From positions 36,875,257 through 36,939,256 of the forward strand of contig NC_083607.1 in the NCBI RefSeq assembly GCF_029168945.1: a stretch of DNA of 64,000 nt, written 5' to 3'. Source of the stretch: Cannabis sativa (lineage: Eukaryota > Streptophyta > Magnoliopsida > Rosales > Cannabaceae). The translations under genes were made by a program, and so were the position numbers. Below, piece by piece: positions 36,105 through 45,737 of the stretch (position 1 is its first letter; the number at the start of each line of letters is the position of its first letter). The notes below the pieces were generated by a model. It made no database searches and was not told where the DNA came from. It saw only the letters and a list, made by a program, of their open reading frames with translations.

Positions 36105-37490
36105 GTAATAAATATTCAAAGAAAGCAAAGAAAGGTATAATCAATAGTAAAAGAGAGAAAGGCTTCAAGAATCATCCATATGCTTGTTTAGCTATTTTGT
36201 ACCTTTGATTCACAAAGTTGACACAAATGATGTGACATTAAAGTTCATTATATTTTGAGTATACAAGTTCTTGAAAATAAAAGAAATAATTTAATCTTAT
36301 GTAGAACCGAGAAATGACATTATACATCAAGCAATAATGCAATAAAAGATTAAACATAAAACTAAACATCAATATTATTTTTACTACATAGTAACACATA
36401 GAAAGAGCATGACTAATCCTATATATCTTTAGTAAAAATAATGACAAAGAGATAGAGATAGAGATGGTAGTGTAGTGAAGGAAATAAATATTAATATTAT
36501 TTTTTATTAATTTTTAGACTCATAGGGAGAGCATGAATATACCTATATATCATTTAACAAAAAGTAAATAAAATAAACATAAAAGATAAAAATGAACAAT
36601 ACTACCATTACTATAATCACTAAATAAAAATATATAGAAAGAGCATGACTAAGTCTATATATGTATTTTTTTGAAAAATCTATATATGTATTTAGTATAT
36701 AATAGTATATATAGTAGTATAGATGGAAGAAGAACATAAAAATAAAAATGGAATAAAAACTTGCATTACTCAAATAAATATTACATGTGAATTAAAGATA
36801 TAAAATAAGCTCACTTTGCATATGGAATCATCTCTAACCTTCCAAGGAAGATTATGCCATTATGCTAATCATTCTCATAAAATTTCTAAAGAGAAAAGAT
36901 GAGAAGAAAAGTGGAGAGAAATTTTTGCTATAGTTATTTACTATAAAAATTACACACTTCACTACTAAAATGAGCTCATATTTATAGAGTTATAAAAGGA
37001 CCAAAAATAAATAAAGAAAAGTTTGGAATTATAAAATAAATATTAATATTAAATTTGACATTTGAAATCAAAAATAAAATTAATATTATTTTTGTTATAT
37101 TGTGATTTTTCCTTCTACTCTTTGGATGAAGGTTGAGTATAGGGAAATAAGGTTGATGATGACCTAGACTTATCATCATTACATCACATGCTTTGGAAGA
37201 GACAAAATTAATGATGGGCTTCATGGGCTAGGCTTGACCTTTTTGGGTTGGGTTGCTTTGGACTTCAACAAAAATGCCATTTTTTCTTCATTTCTTTTCA
37301 ACTTTGCTCCTTCCTTTTTCTTTCAATAAAAATACACTTTAATTCCTACAAGAAAACATAAATTGAATTAAAATTAAATATTTTCATTTATAAAATATAT
37401 TACAATAATTTCATGAAAATATCAATTAAAACTCAACTTATTTTATCATTTAAAATAAATAAAAGTGTATTTTTAACCATTAATCACTAG
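36105..37490. other. AT-rich spacer with a degenerate tandem repeat
   Basis: No gene found. Three diverged copies of a roughly 125-bp unit can be followed from about 36340 to 36720 by the recurring AGAGCATGA...CTATATAT near 36405, 36525 and 36640. The rest is low complexity; short minus-strand frames here are AT-rich noise. The end (37250-37490) resembles generic LTR or intergenic sequence but I could not place it. Confidence 0.5.
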
Positions 37491-38073
37491 GGTTGCCAAC
37501 AACGGAGTGGCTGACGCTTACAAGGTAAGATCATTATTGATTGTAATATAAACTGTGATTGACTATTTTTCTTTAGTTATTAAAACTTGGTTATAATGTT
37601 TGTAGATTCTTGAAGCCATGTTGTTCATTCGGGAAAACTATCCTGCGTTGGAGAAGAAGAACAAAAAATTGACTGCTGATAATGCTTTCCTAAAATTAGA
37701 GAATGGAAAGTATGTAGAAAAAGAGCGTGAACTTGAAGAAACTATTAAATCTTTGAAGGGTGAGCTTGAGGAGGTGAAGAAAGAGTTCATTGATGAGAAG
37801 AAAAGGACAGAGGACCTTGCCTGCGAGGCAGAACAAGTTTCATTGACTGCTGTTATCAAGACTCGTGGGGAACTAATGATCGAGTACTAGGACGAAAAGA
37901 ATGAAGATTGGGATGTGGCTGGTGAAATTGAAACTTACCGTGCCCACATGGGTTTGGATGTTGATGGTGAGAGGATTGAGCAACTTGAATATTCTTTTAT
38001 TGAGGAAGCAACAACTGAGATACTTGACCTTGGTACTACGAATGAATGTGAAGAACCCCAGGAAAATGCTTAG
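37491..38073 (+). pseudogene. C-terminal part of a second antisense-type (Tat) coiled-coil gene
   Basis: Two exons: one ending ...ADAYK at 37524 with donor GTAAGA, and one starting at 37606 after TTTGTAG (ILEAMLFIREN...). Both join in phase 0. The second exon encodes a Glu/Lys-rich heptad-like stretch (about residues 14-80, e.g. EETIKSLKGELEEVKKEF), an obvious coiled coil. It then meets one in-frame TAG at 37888, and continues in the same frame with WDVAGEIETYRAHMGL to a natural stop at 38073. This architecture matches the C-terminal halves of extra proteins of plant Tat elements, as in the broken gene at 20012-22453. The upstream exons are absent. Confidence 0.6.
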
Positions 38074-38328
38074 TTTCGTTTTATATTATTCTTAGTGGTT
38101 CATGTGTCTTAACCTTTTAACTTTTTTTTTTGTATTGAATATCGACATTGACTCGAACATGTCTCCTTTTGTGATTTATAGTTGTTTGTGGTGCCTAGCA
38201 AGGTTTATGACTTTCGGAGGAAGCATTTACCACTTATGCTCTAAATGAGAGTTTATGTTTCTTTTTTATTTTATGCTAGAATTGAGTAACTGATCAACAT
38301 AGAAATTTTAAGAAATTTGGTATTAAAC
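37857..38328 (+). repeat. Left arm of a 472-bp inverted repeat
   Basis: From CAAGACTCG to GGTATTAAAC this is almost identical to the reverse complement of 42009-42479; I notice one codon difference and a poly-T length change. It covers the end of the coiled-coil gene and its 3' flank. The arms enclose about 3.7 kb of unrelated transposon pieces. Confidence 0.9.
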
Positions 38329-38374
38329 GATTTGCCAACCGTGTTGCTCATGCTTTTGGCAAAACAATTTGATT

Positions 38375-39501
38375 CAAGGTAAGGCTCTAGCAACTCTCTT
38401 TTAGTTTCTTGTAATTTTTAGAAGAAAATGATAGTTTGCATGCTTTGTTTTTGGTTCTTGTTGCTGCTGGATTTATGTGTGGTTTTCAGAAGTTTAATCA
38501 TGTTTGAATGAGTGAAATAGAATAGGTTTTGAAGCTTGATTAATTGATTTTAAGCAAGTATGGAATTTTGGCTCAAAACTATGGTTTTCAAAGAAAATTG
38601 TTGAAATCTGTTGCTGCTGTTTTGGGATGTTTGCTGTAGTTTTCAGAGGTGATTTTATGCATGTTTAAGTAGGTTGGGATTGATTTGAATGCAAGTTAGT
38701 GTTGTTTAACCAAGTTTGAGTTTTGAACTCAAAGCTTGGAGCTTTAATGGTGGATTTTGATTTTATGCATGAAGCTTTGTTTTATCACTTGGAAAATGTT
38801 TATTAGGGTCTAATTAGCAGGTCTGGAAAGTTTGGTTGAGTTTGGAAATGTTTTGGTTGGAGAATTGATTTTTGGTGTTTTTCTGGGTAAAACCGGCTAA
38901 CCGGTTTTACACTGCTTGTAAAACCGGTAACCCGGATTTTGCAGTAGGGTGAGAAACCGGTTTTTCTCAACTGGTCATTTCGTGCTAGTTTCAGGTTTTC
39001 AGGCAGTTTGTTTTCTGCTAGTTTGGGGTATTTTTGTATTAAGTTACAGTAGGTTAAGTTTGGTTTTAAAACCTTTGTCCCGGTTGTGATTTAGCGTGTC
39101 ACTTATCGGTGTTGTGATTTTAACGGTTTAGGAGCCTGTAATCCGCTGAGCTGATAGTTCCACTCAGGTTGACCGGCACACCTGAATTCGGAATTGAGGT
39201 AAGATTAGTATAACAGTATGCATTTATAGATTACATGTTTAGCGTGCATGTTAGGAAGCCTGTTAGATTACATTAGATATGTATGTTGGCTTCGAACCAT
39301 CCGACTATGTCACATCGGTACAGGCTAGAGTATGACTAGCAGCTGGAGTATGACCAGTTCGACCGAGTATAGGCTGACACTGTAACACATCGGCACAGGC
39401 TAGAGTATGACTAGCAGCTGGAGTATGACCAGTGTGCCGAGTATAGGCTGATACTTAGGTTGGTGGTTCCGTACTATTTGACGTATCACATCATACTGAA
39501 C
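38375..39501 (+). repeat. Distal part of an unclassified LTR
   Basis: Begins with CAAGGTAAGGCTCTAGCAAC, which also ends the proximal LTR part at 42480-42500 in the opposite orientation, and continues about 1.1 kb to about ACTGAACA (39501), where a MULE fragment starts. It contains short palindromic AAACCGGTTTT motifs at 38890-38970. I take it and 42480-43104 as two halves of one LTR (TGTAAAGACCGC... start, probably Ty3/gypsy) now inverted relative to each other. Confidence 0.5.
39311..39456 (+). repeat. 75-bp tandem duplication
   Basis: CACATCGGTACAGGCTAGAG... at 39311 is repeated from 39386 with few changes (GTTCGACCGAG versus GTGTGCCGAG). Two units, inside the LTR fragment. Confidence 0.85.
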
Positions 39502-39506
39502 AGAAG

Positions 39507-39842
39507 TCCTACGATTTGGTCCATTCTGTTGGTGATTTTTTGGATAGCCAATCAAATGCGTTTTCATTAGTCCCTTTTAACACATCCAACTTTCTCTTGA
39601 ATTTCTCCGCAGTAGTTGCCCTAGCACAAGCCCATAGTTGTTGCTTTAACAATAATCCTAGAAACTCCTTCTTGAAGTTGGCATAAAGATGCCTAACACA
39701 AAATCGAACCTCAGATCCTTCATACACTGTCCCCACAACCCTTTCCAACCCCTTTATCTATATGAAATAAAGGTGAGTTCTGCAGTGTCCTCCATATCTA
39801 AGTCCTCTTTCAGTAGTTCAGCAAACCATACTAAAAAGTCAA
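39507..39842 (-). pseudogene. MULE (MuDR-type) transposase fragment
   Basis: Read on the minus strand, translation gives WFAELLKEDLDMED...TFIS, then after a frameshift KGLERVVGTVYEGSEVRFCVRHLYANFKKEF in pieces, ending DWLSKKSPTEWTKS. The CVRHLYANF motif and following helical region are hallmarks of the MuDR/MULE transposase. The stretch covers roughly 110 residues of a protein normally above 600. It stops at an LTR piece on both sides. The MULE C-terminus (43105-43489) lies on the other strand 3.3 kb away. Confidence 0.8.
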
Positions 39843-39844
39843 AA

Positions 39845-40147
39845 AGGACACTAAGGGTATTTTCGGAAATTCTAAATTCCCGACTAATCTCGACATTCCC
39901 AATGTCTAACTATACAGCCTCGCTATACTAAAATACTAAGATGTGATTCTACTGAGGCATACACTGCGTTCCAATGTTGTCGAGCACTGAACATGCAAAA
40001 TTATGAAATTTCTATATATGACATATAAAATGCATTCTGAATTCAAATAAACCATCATAAATAATTAATTTAATATTAATAAATAATTTTCATAATTAAA
40101 CCCTAATTATCTGCTAATTTCCAAATTTAAGCTAGGCGGTCTTTACA
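39845..40147 (-). repeat. LTR start fragment (second copy)
   Basis: On the minus strand begins TGTAAAGACCGCCTAGC and runs about 300 bp, matching 43104 down to about 42800. It abuts the Tat integrase fragment at 40148 and the MULE fragment at 39842. Confidence 0.65.
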
Positions 40148-40872
40148 ACGAAGTTAAGAATTTTGTTTGGAAAAACATAATATGCAGGTTTGGAGTGCCA
40201 AAGGAGATAGTCACAGACAATGGCTCACAATTTGTAAGTTTAGAGTTCCAAAACTTTTGCAGAGAATGGGGAATCCAACTCTCATTCTCGACCCCAAGAT
40301 ACCCACAAGCCAACGGTCAAGCAGAATCAACAAACAAGATTGTTGTCAACACATTGAAAAAGAGGTTAGAGAAAGCCAAAGAAATGTGGGCAGATGAATT
40401 GCCTGGTGTTCTACGGTCTTATCGCACTACTGCAAAAACCTCTACTGGTGAGACCCCTTTCTCACTCACCTTTGGAACAGAAGCAGTCATCCCAGCAGAG
40501 ACAGGAATTCCCACTTCCAGGTATGAACATTTGACCGATGATCAGAACTGGAAAAGTATGAACCTCGAGCTCGACTCACTTGATGAAAAAAGAGAGAAAG
40601 CCTTGATCAAAGCCGCAACATTCCAACAGAAGGTTGCTCAACATTTCAACAAAAACATCCGAGCACGAACATTCAAGGAGGGTGATTGGGTGCTCCGTCG
40701 AGTATTTCAAAACACCAAAGAGGCAGGAGCTGGTAAGTTGAGCCCCAACTGGGAAGGCCCCTATAAGATTACTAAAGTAATAGGACAAGGGGCATATCGA
40801 CTTCAAGCAGAGGATGGTCGAGAAATAGGCAACAGCTGGAATGCCACTCATCTAAAACAATATCATTTCTAA
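40148..40872 (+). pseudogene. Tat/Retand-type Ty3/gypsy integrase C-terminal part
   Basis: An open frame running into the stop at 40872. It includes the second catalytic aspartate in VTDNGSQF and the catalytic glutamate in NGQAES with 35 residues between them (the D35E spacing). It continues through STGETPFSLTFGTEAVIP to the C-terminal region VLRRVFQNTKEAGAGKLSPNWEGPY, a GPY/F-type module, and ends WNATHLKQYHF. These are Ty3/gypsy features and the wording fits the Tat lineage. The first catalytic aspartate, HHCC domain, reverse transcriptase and gag are missing; the 5' edge is an LTR piece. The frame is clean for 240 codons, so this fragment is fairly young. Confidence 0.85.
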
Positions 40873-40902
40873 CTCAACCTTTTCTTTTTGTATTATATTT
40901 TC

Positions 40903-41440
40903 TAGGGGTGTTCGCGGTGCAGGTGGTGCGATTTTGACTATTTTTTCAAACCAACCCGCACATGCAGTTTTTTCAATTTTCCAAACCGCACTCGCACCGC
41001 GAAACTAAAAAACTACAGAAACCGCACTGCAAAAAATAGTGCGATGCGGTGTGGTTTATGCAGTTTTTGCGGTTTTGACTATCACCAAATAATTAAATTA
41101 TCACAAATATAATAAAACTTGAGCAACACTTGTCAAAAATACCATAAGACTTGAAAATAAATATGAAAAAAAAAATTCAAATTTTAACAATAAAATAATT
41201 AGTGGGCTTGAGTTGGGCCTTCACATATTGGACCTAAATAAATATAAAAATTGGTATTTTTATAATATGCGGTGCTGTGCGGTTTGAACCGCACATTATC
41301 AATTCAAAATCGCAAACTGCACCGCACCGTGCGGTTTAGGAAAAATTCAAACTGCGACCCCACCGCGAAGAATTTCAAATCTCATTTTTTTGCGATGTGG
41401 TGCGGTGCGGGCAGTTTGAACGATTTGATGAACACCCCTA
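40903..41440. mobile_element. hAT-type MITE, intact ends
   Basis: A 538-bp element with terminal inverted repeats TAGGGGTGTTC (start) and GAACACCCCTA (end), flanked by the perfect 8-bp duplication ATATTTTC (40895-40902 and 41441-41448). TIRs of this form and an 8-bp duplication identify hAT. Both subterminal regions are crowded with GTGCGGT/ACCGCAC-type motifs in both orientations, as expected for transposase binding sites. The middle is AT-rich and non-coding; the 61-codon frame at 41272 is formed by the repeats. It inserted just past the Tat integrase stop codon. Confidence 0.93.
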
Positions 41441-41448
41441 ATATTTTC

Positions 41449-42008
41449 TATGAATAATATACTGACTTAAGCATCGGACGTCGACTCCACCCCAATCACA
41501 TAGATGAGGAAATCCTTCGAAATCTGTAATTGACAAACTAGCGGTCATTCCTAATCATAAGCGCACAAGTTATGAGCACTAATCAATCCATGGGTTCAGT
41601 ATACTATCAGACGCAAATCAAATCATGGGGAAGCTAGGTCACGGTAAAGAATCTGTAATGTATTCAACACTTTACGCTTTTTCACTTTCTTTTATCTTAA
41701 TCACTCTACTGACTTAAGCATTGGAGAGTCGACAGCTCTGCCGTCGACTACCTTCCCAAGTACAACTTATCAAGTCAACAATTTGACGATCACGAGGCTA
41801 CACCTCCCAATGGTTCCTAGTTCCTGTGTGAGAGTTTGACTATGACATGCTTCGTCACCCACACTCAAACTGGGGAATAAGTAAGAGACGTTATCGAAGT
41901 GGAAGCAATCAACAAATCTTGCGCAAGACATTTAGAGTCTCAATCACCTTCAACTTGTTGACAATAGTTTATGATGCTACATGGTACGTTCAATTCTAAA
42001 TTTAACTT
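41449..42008. other. Non-coding sequence downstream of the Tat integrase fragment
   Basis: No gene. ACTGACTTAAGCAT(C/T)GGA followed by GTCGAC occurs twice (about 41461 and 41708). Such sequence commonly lies between pol and the 3' part of plant Tat elements, so this is probably the same element as 40148-40872. Confidence 0.45.
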
Positions 42009-42479
42009 GTTTAATACCAAATTTCTTAAAATTTCTATGTTGATCAGTTACTCAATTCTAGCATAAAATAAAAAAGAAACATAAACTCTCATTTAGAGCA
42101 TAAGTGGTAAATGCTTCCTCCGAAAGTCATAAACCTTGCTAGGCACCACAAACAACTATAAATCACAAAAGGAGACATGTTCGAGTCAATGTCGATATTC
42201 AATACAAAAAAAAAAGTTAAAAGGTTAAGACACATGAACCACTAAGAATAATATAAAACGAAACTAAGCATTTTCCTGGGGTTCTTCACATTCATTTGTA
42301 GTACCAAGGTCAAGTATCTCAGTTGTTGCTTCCTCAATAAAAGAATATTCAAGTTGCTCAATCCTCTCACCATCAACATCCAAACCCATGTGGGCACGGT
42401 AAGTTTCAATTTCACCAGCCACATCCCAATCTTCATTCTTTTCGTCCTAGTACTCGATCATTAGTTCCCCACGAGTCTT
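42009..42479 (-). repeat. Right arm of the inverted repeat, with coiled-coil gene 3' end
   Basis: Near-identical reverse copy of 37857-38328, including the in-frame TAG and the WDVAGEIETY segment of the coiled-coil gene. The gene is cut at 42479, where CAAGACTCG is fused to GCTCTAGCAAC of an LTR. Orientation (minus, next to a plus-strand Tat integrase) is what an antisense gene of a Tat element should have, so this copy may be in its original context and the left arm a later inverted duplicate. Confidence 0.85.
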
Positions 42480-43104
42480 GTTGCTAGAGCCTTACCTTGA
42501 GTTAAAACCACAAAGAATTTGCTTGAAATCCCTAGATGAAGTTGCAAAAATCCACAACCCTAGCTGGGTTCTAAGGGAAAAACGAGAGAGAGTGTTTGAA
42601 GAGAGAGAGATGTATATCTTTTCAATTTTCTTATTTTTTTAGAAAAATGGATAAAATGGGATAAAATGATGGTTTTATTAAATCATTTCAGCCAAAATAA
42701 ACTTTAAAAATCTGATTTCTCATTAACATAAAATTGACTAAAAGACAAACATACAAATGGGCAAAAAGACCATTTTGCCCTTTCCACACTAAAAGGCATA
42801 AAAGGGGTACTTAGGGGTATTTTGGGAAAACTATAAATTCCCGACTAATCCCGACATTCCCAATATCTAAATAAACCGTCCCACTATACTAAAATACTAA
42901 TTTGTGATTCTACTGAGCCATACACCGAGTTCCATGTTGCCGGACACCGAAAATGCAAAATTATGAAATTTCACTATATGACATAAAAATGCATTCTGAA
43001 TTCAAAAATAACAGCATAAATAATTATTTAAATAGCTATAAATAATTTTCATAATTAAGCATAATTAACTGCTAATTTCCAAATTAAACTAAGCGGTCTT
43101 TACA
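42480..43104 (-). repeat. Proximal part of an unclassified LTR
   Basis: Minus strand begins TGTAAAGACCGCTTAG at 43104 and runs to CAAGGTAAGGCTCTAGCAAC at about 42480, where it is joined to the inverted-repeat arm. The matching continuation is at 38375-39501 on the other strand. Its right neighbour is the MULE C-terminus. Confidence 0.6.
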
Positions 43105-43489
43105 GTTTTACCTAGTAAGCCCAAGAAATCTAGAAAAAGAGAAGTGGATGAACCTCCACCTAGTGCAACTAAAATGAGAAGATTTGGGCAGTCCAACAAC
43201 TCCTCTAATTGCAAACAGCCTGGATATACAAAGAAAACTTGTAAGGAAGCAGTACAAGATCAGGTATTTTCATTTCTTAAGCACTGATAATTAAAATACA
43301 TTTTCCATGTTTAAGTTTGTAATCTGACAATAGCACTTGTTTATGAATCAGGAACCTCCACAAAAGAAAAAGATGGGTCGTCCTCCCAAAAAAAATTTAG
43401 ACCCTGAAACTGTAAAGAGAAACATTAGGAGAATGAAGCAAAAGGCAAGAGAAACAAGTTCAAGCCAACCACCCTCTGGACCAAATTAG
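43105..43489 (+). pseudogene. MULE transposase C-terminus
   Basis: Two exons. The first (43105-43263) encodes PSKPKKSRKREVDEPPP and a degenerate zinc knuckle NCKQPGYTKKTC. An intron with GT-AG ends (43264-43351) follows. The second exon (43352-43489) encodes KKKMGRPPKK, an AT-hook-like GRP motif, and ends PPSGPN. MULE transposases end with such a basic, CCHC-containing tail. The knuckle's first Cys and its His are not in place. The upstream part is separated by the LTR. Confidence 0.7.
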
Positions 43490-43955
43490 TTGTTGTTCTA
43501 AATCTATATTGTAATGGACAATATGTTTTTTGTTGAATTGTTAAGGGTTATTGTACCCAATTTAGTTGCTGTTGTAAATGTTTTTTGTAATCTGTTGAAT
43601 TGTCAAGGGTTTTTTGTATGATGCAACATGTTTTTTTTGTTGAATTGTGCAAGGGTTCTTGTACTTATGCAACTGTTATTAGTGGTTGTTTTTTTTATTG
43701 AAATGTCAAGGGCAGTTCTTGCACCTAAACATTAAGCTATTGTAATTTCATTTAACTATGTTGGTGGCCTATTTTATCTTATGCTATGCAGTAAATTTAC
43801 TTGTCATACTTGTTATTAATGCATAATTATATCATCAATTGGGTTAGATTAGTATTCTTTGCTGATAAAATAAGAAAAAATCTGAAATGTGGTTTTACTA
43901 ACACGTTGACCAAAATAGCAATGTTCCACACCTCAATTACATCAACAATAACTTA
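43490..43955. repeat. Degenerate T-rich repeats
   Basis: A phrase like TTGTTGAATTGTCAAGGGTT recurs about four times between 43530 and 43710 with drift. No gene. Probably internal sequence of the MULE. Confidence 0.5.
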
Positions 43956-43959
43956 GATT

Positions 43960-44162
43960 CAATGAAAGTAATACCATGACAAATAATTTGATTCAGAGAA
44001 GACAATCTCATTACAAACTGTTTGATTCATAGAAGGCAATGTCATTACAAATTGTTTCATACAAAAAAAGACAATGCCATCACAAACAATTTGATTCAAA
44101 GAAGGCAATGTCATTACAAACTGTTTGATACAAGAAAAAAAGACAATGCCATTACAAACTCA
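43960..44162. repeat. About 36-bp tandem repeat array
   Basis: Five to six imperfect units built around TTTGATTCAGAGAAGACAAT and CATTACAAACTG. It lies between the MULE tail and the minus-strand GRF gene and makes up the 3' flank of the latter. Confidence 0.75.
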
Positions 44163-44175
44163 GTGATTAACACTA

Positions 44176-44690
44176 CTAATTAAGCATAAAAAATACAAAA
44201 TCAATAACACAAATAGTAATGAGAATTGTTTTCAAGTTTTTCAGCAACCATATATGACCACAATCACACTCCTGAACATTGCTACATCCTTTTGGAATGT
44301 CCTTGAATTCTTTCAAATCTTCATTTGCCTCATACAACATCAACTGATCTTCAAGCTTACTTATCTTCCTCATGAGTCTTGGTACTAAGTCTCTGCACTT
44401 TATACAAGAATCAACATCCACCCATTCAAAAAACTTACACCCTCTACCATCCTCTTGTGGACAAATTTAAAACTTTTCACCTTCAACTATTTAAGATAAA
44501 CAATAATAACAAAAAATAAAATACAGGGGAAAAAACAATGACTTACATATGCTAGCCTGCATTTCCTAAAACAACGTCGTGGGTTTGCTTCCGTCCATGA
44601 TGTTAAAACGATCCACGGAATGCCACATTAACAATTTTGAGGATCCCTTCGATAAGCAGAACCAACCACTCTTTTCGACCTTCGACGACA
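44176..44690 (-). pseudogene. GRF zinc-finger gene remnant
   Basis: The minus-strand first exon, ending at 44547 with donor GTAAGT, encodes CGIPWIVLTSWTEANPRRCF. The second (from about 44470) encodes CPQEDGRGCKFFEWVDVDSC, a charged helix, and a C-terminal hydrophobic run (TILITICVIDFVFFML), stopping at 44176. CxCG...TSWT..NP.R.F..C and CxFFEW are the GRF zinc-finger signature (zf-GRF). The residue between the first two cysteines is a stop codon (TAA), so it is broken. Small GRF proteins with a C-terminal hydrophobic helix are common near plant MULEs; no function is established. Confidence 0.7.
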
Positions 44691-44829
44691 GGAGCTACTG
44701 TAAGAACCCTCCCCGTCCATCCTAACCTTCCATGAATGAATCTTTGAAGCTCTCTCTCGATTTATAGAGACCTTGCGATTTCTGGGTACCTCGCTAGAAA
44801 CAATGGAGATTAGGGATTTGGGATTCGGG

Positions 44830-45090
44830 GTGATGGGGGTTTTCTTATTTCATTATTTTACCATTTTAATTTTTTAATTAAAAATTTTATTTTTGAAAAG
44901 AAATAAATAAAAAAAATAAAAAGAGATTAAATCTTATGCGTACACGTGTACCGTTAGTCATAGTAACGGATGTGGTATGAACGAACAAACACGAAAGTCC
45001 ACTTTAGGTACTATTACCGCTATTTTTGGAGGTTGGTGACTAATTTGCATCAACGTGAACTTTTTGGCGACTTTTACCGCAAATTTCCCT
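44830..45090. mobile_element. MULE right terminal region
   Basis: The minus strand starts near 45090 with GGGAAATTTGCGGTAAAAG, a typical MULE terminal inverted repeat start, followed by GTCGCC and more of a long TIR. No matching left TIR is seen in the window, consistent with the rearrangement of this element. Confidence 0.5.
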
Positions 45091-45094
45091 ATAT

Positions 45095-45465
45095 ATATTT
45101 TTATTTTTGAATAGAAGATGAATTTTATTAAACCATTTCATGCACGATTACATCAAGAATGTTACTCGGGATAGAACTACCCGAATAACTACGATCAACA
45201 TATAACCATGAGTCTCGAGCAAAAGCATGAGCAACACGGTTGGCAAATCGTTAACAAAGTGAAAATTAACATTGTTCAAACTAGAAAGAAGATCTTTGCA
45301 CTCCTCAATACAATTACCAAACGGAGAGACCATAATCACTGAACTCCGAAGAGCTTGGACCGTGACAAGGCTGTCCGTCTCCATCGTAACATTAAAGAAG
45401 TTTGAAGTCTTTATCCAACTAAGAACCTCCTTCAATCCAAGAGCCTCGAACCCGATCTAGCTTAA
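45095..45465 (-). pseudogene. LINE 3' fragment with RNase H-like domain
   Basis: The minus strand encodes KEVLSWIKTSNFFNVTMETD, SLVTVQALRSS, SPFGNCIEECKDLL, then a frameshift into RVAHAFARDSW-type sequence: the RNase H-like C-terminus found in plant L1 retrotransposons. Flanks AAATTTCCCTATAT (45081-45094) and AAATTTCTCTATAT (45466-45479) match at 13 of 14 bases and look like a target duplication, so this is a 5'-truncated LINE insertion. Confidence 0.7.
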
Positions 45466-45489
45466 AAATTTCTCTATATTTTTTAAGTA

Positions 45490-45737
45490 ATGTTTAAAAA
45501 ATACACCCTTCAAAATTTCCCAATTTTGCTTTTATCTTGGGGTTTCAAAGTTACAGCAGTAGCATAACTTCTTCTTCTTCTCTCTCTCCTTTACTCAATC
45601 TCTCTATCGGCGGGCCTTTGGGTTTTCTTCGGTTATGTGGCAAACTCATAAAGCTACCCTACGAATATTATCAACCTCGTTCACAAACTAATCCGAGATC
45701 GGAGAGGAGACGAGGTATTCCGTTTCTCTCACAACAG
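45490..45737 (+). other. Probable non-coding first exon of the TAM41-like gene
   Basis: A CT-rich leader (TCTTCTTCTTCTCTCTCTCC) and a 73-codon upstream frame from 45537 lead to a good donor (CAACAG/GTACTG, 45737/45738). The acceptor at 46697 (CAAGCAG) precedes the start codon by seven bases. Joined, the upstream frame does not continue into the gene, so it is 5' UTR with an upstream ORF. The exon start is unknown. A weak TATATT lies at 45475-45480. Confidence 0.4.

Noticed and set aside
36238..37224. Three minus-strand frames of 69-80 codons with hydrophobic residues
   Set aside because: AT-rich sequence yields Phe/Ile/Tyr runs by chance; no start context or family resemblance.
37901..38095. 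64-codon frame (MKIGMWLVKLK...) and its copy at 42242-42436
   Set aside because: Out of frame with the coiled-coil gene that occupies the same bases; conserved only because the DNA is duplicated.
39689..39931. 80-codon plus-strand frame
   Set aside because: Antisense shadow over the MULE fragment and LTR edge.
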